Assembly: GCA_040143965.1 (NCBI GenBank)
Contig: JASJQH010000187.1
Coordinates: 1 to 22,395 of the forward strand
Direction: 5' to 3'
Source: Basidiobolus ranarum
Lineage: Eukaryota > Basidiobolomycota > Basidiobolomycetes > Basidiobolales
DNA: 22,395 nucleotides
Position 1 is the stretch's first letter. The number at the start of each line of letters is the position of its first letter. Of the stretch, positions 21,792 through 22,395 are shown one piece after another. The position numbers and the translations under genes were made by a program. The notes beneath the pieces were generated by a model. That model worked only from the letters and a program-made list of their open reading frames with translations, was not told where the DNA came from and ran no database searches.

Positions 21792-22367
21792 TCAGAGCAA
21801 TTTATTTAGCTGATAATAAAGCAAAATTGTGACCGGAGCCATAGCGTAGTTAATTGAGCTGTGGGTAGCCCTTGACTGAGCGACATGATTGACGGGATTG
21901 GCAATAGCCATGGACGAATTGTCGGACAGGTGAGTGCTGAGAAAGGAAAGGTACTCAGGAAGGTTGACATAATAAGTTACCTCTCCAGTTACTGCGCATT
22001 TGTTAGAAAACGGATCTGCGATGTTGACACCAAAGCTAGTCAGCCCAAGGAGTCTCCAATCATTATTCCCATGCTTCAGGAAGCTTGGACTGCCAGAGTC
22101 CCCAAAACAAGGAGCAGCTCCTGGGGTTGGTTTGGTACAAAATCGAGTAGTATCAAAGTCAGCAATAGCTGTCCCACAGAATTCCTTGGTGGCTAAGGGT
22201 AAAACCACCTTCAGCAAGACGGGGGATTGACGGCGATCTTCGGTCTGACCAAACCCTATAGTGGTGATGTTCACGTCTTCAGAGGGGAGTCCTTCACTCA
22301 GAATGGCCGGCCGCACGTTGTCGTCAAATTTAAGGGGATCTTTTAGCTCAACCACCGCAATATCATT
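21792..22367 (-). CDS. S1-family (trypsin-fold) serine protease, 3' exon; 5' part outside window
   Basis: A 191-residue C-terminal exon begins at an acceptor (AG at 22368-22369, phase 0) with NDIAVVEL, the block carrying the catalytic Asp of S1 proteases (NDIAL in trypsin). It continues through NITTIGFG, the paired-Cys blocks KEFCGT and RFCTKP, and CFGDSGSPSF with the catalytic Ser (codon 22095-22097; the usual GDSGGP has Ser for the second Gly), then LGLTSFG and YYVNLPEYLSFL. The catalytic His exon lies beyond the right edge. The residue six before the catalytic Ser is Ala, not the Asp of true trypsins, so cleavage after Lys/Arg is not predicted. After the domain, about 45 extra residues (Ser/Asn/Ala-rich, then hydrophobic APVTILLYY) could be a GPI-anchor signal. 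Secretion is inferred from the family because the signal peptide is not visible. Confidence 0.93.
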   Translation of the reverse strand, partial: NDIAVVELKDPLKFDDNVRPAILSEGLPSEDVNITTIGFGQTEDRRQSPVLLKVVLPLATKEFCGTAIADFDTTRFCTKPTPGAAPCFGDSGSPSFLKHGNNDWRLLGLTSFGVNIADPFSNKCAVTGEVTYYVNLPEYLSFLSTHLSDNSSMAIANPVNHVAQSRATHSSINYAMAPVTILLYYQLNKLL

Positions 22368-22395
22368 CTAGAATAAAATAAACTCATGAGTATGG

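Noticed and set aside
21885-22230. + strand frames of 76-103 codons
   Set aside because: They are antisense to the serine protease exon.

Overview
The window looks like nuclear DNA of an AT-rich, intron-dense fungus. I read seven protein-coding genes by finding exons whose reading frames join in phase across GT-AG introns. Most introns are 57-104 nt, many with CTAAC-like branch sites. A SOG2 gene (fungal RAM kinase pathway) and a membrane protein of a type I recall only from fungi place it in Fungi. A CNOT11/NOT11 gene (absent from budding yeast), a LARGE-type GT49 glycosyltransferase and a secreted trypsin-fold protease point to an early-diverging lineage. Zoopagomycota/Entomophthoromycotina is my inference, not something the sequence proves.

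Layout: 1-2038 is gene-free, with diverged copies of two short motifs. 2039-3510 (-) is a GT49 glycosyltransferase. 3511-8384 is a 4.9 kb stretch with no readable gene. 8385 to about 10.0-10.2 kb (-) is NOT11. 10600-12124 (+) is AAR2, divergent from NOT11. 12125-14590 is gene-free. 14591-15819 (-) is a multi-pass membrane protein with a coiled coil. 16933-19281 (+) is SOG2, divergent from the membrane protein. 20399-21278 (-) is a universal stress protein with an intact ATP-binding motif. 21792-22367 (-) is the 3' part of an S1-family serine protease that runs off the right edge.

The genes do not form a pathway or cluster. Several are housekeeping: NOT11 in mRNA deadenylation, AAR2 in U5 snRNP assembly, SOG2 in polarity and cell-separation signalling. 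GT49 and the protease act on the secretory/surface side. I found no CRISPR, intact tRNA, rRNA or identifiable mobile element, and no convincing undescribed system. The best leads are the lineage-informative gene set, a likely N-myristoylation signal plus an NDR-kinase motif in SOG2, a non-tryptic S1 pocket in the protease, a 41-nt candidate intron in NOT11, and the uncharacterised membrane protein.
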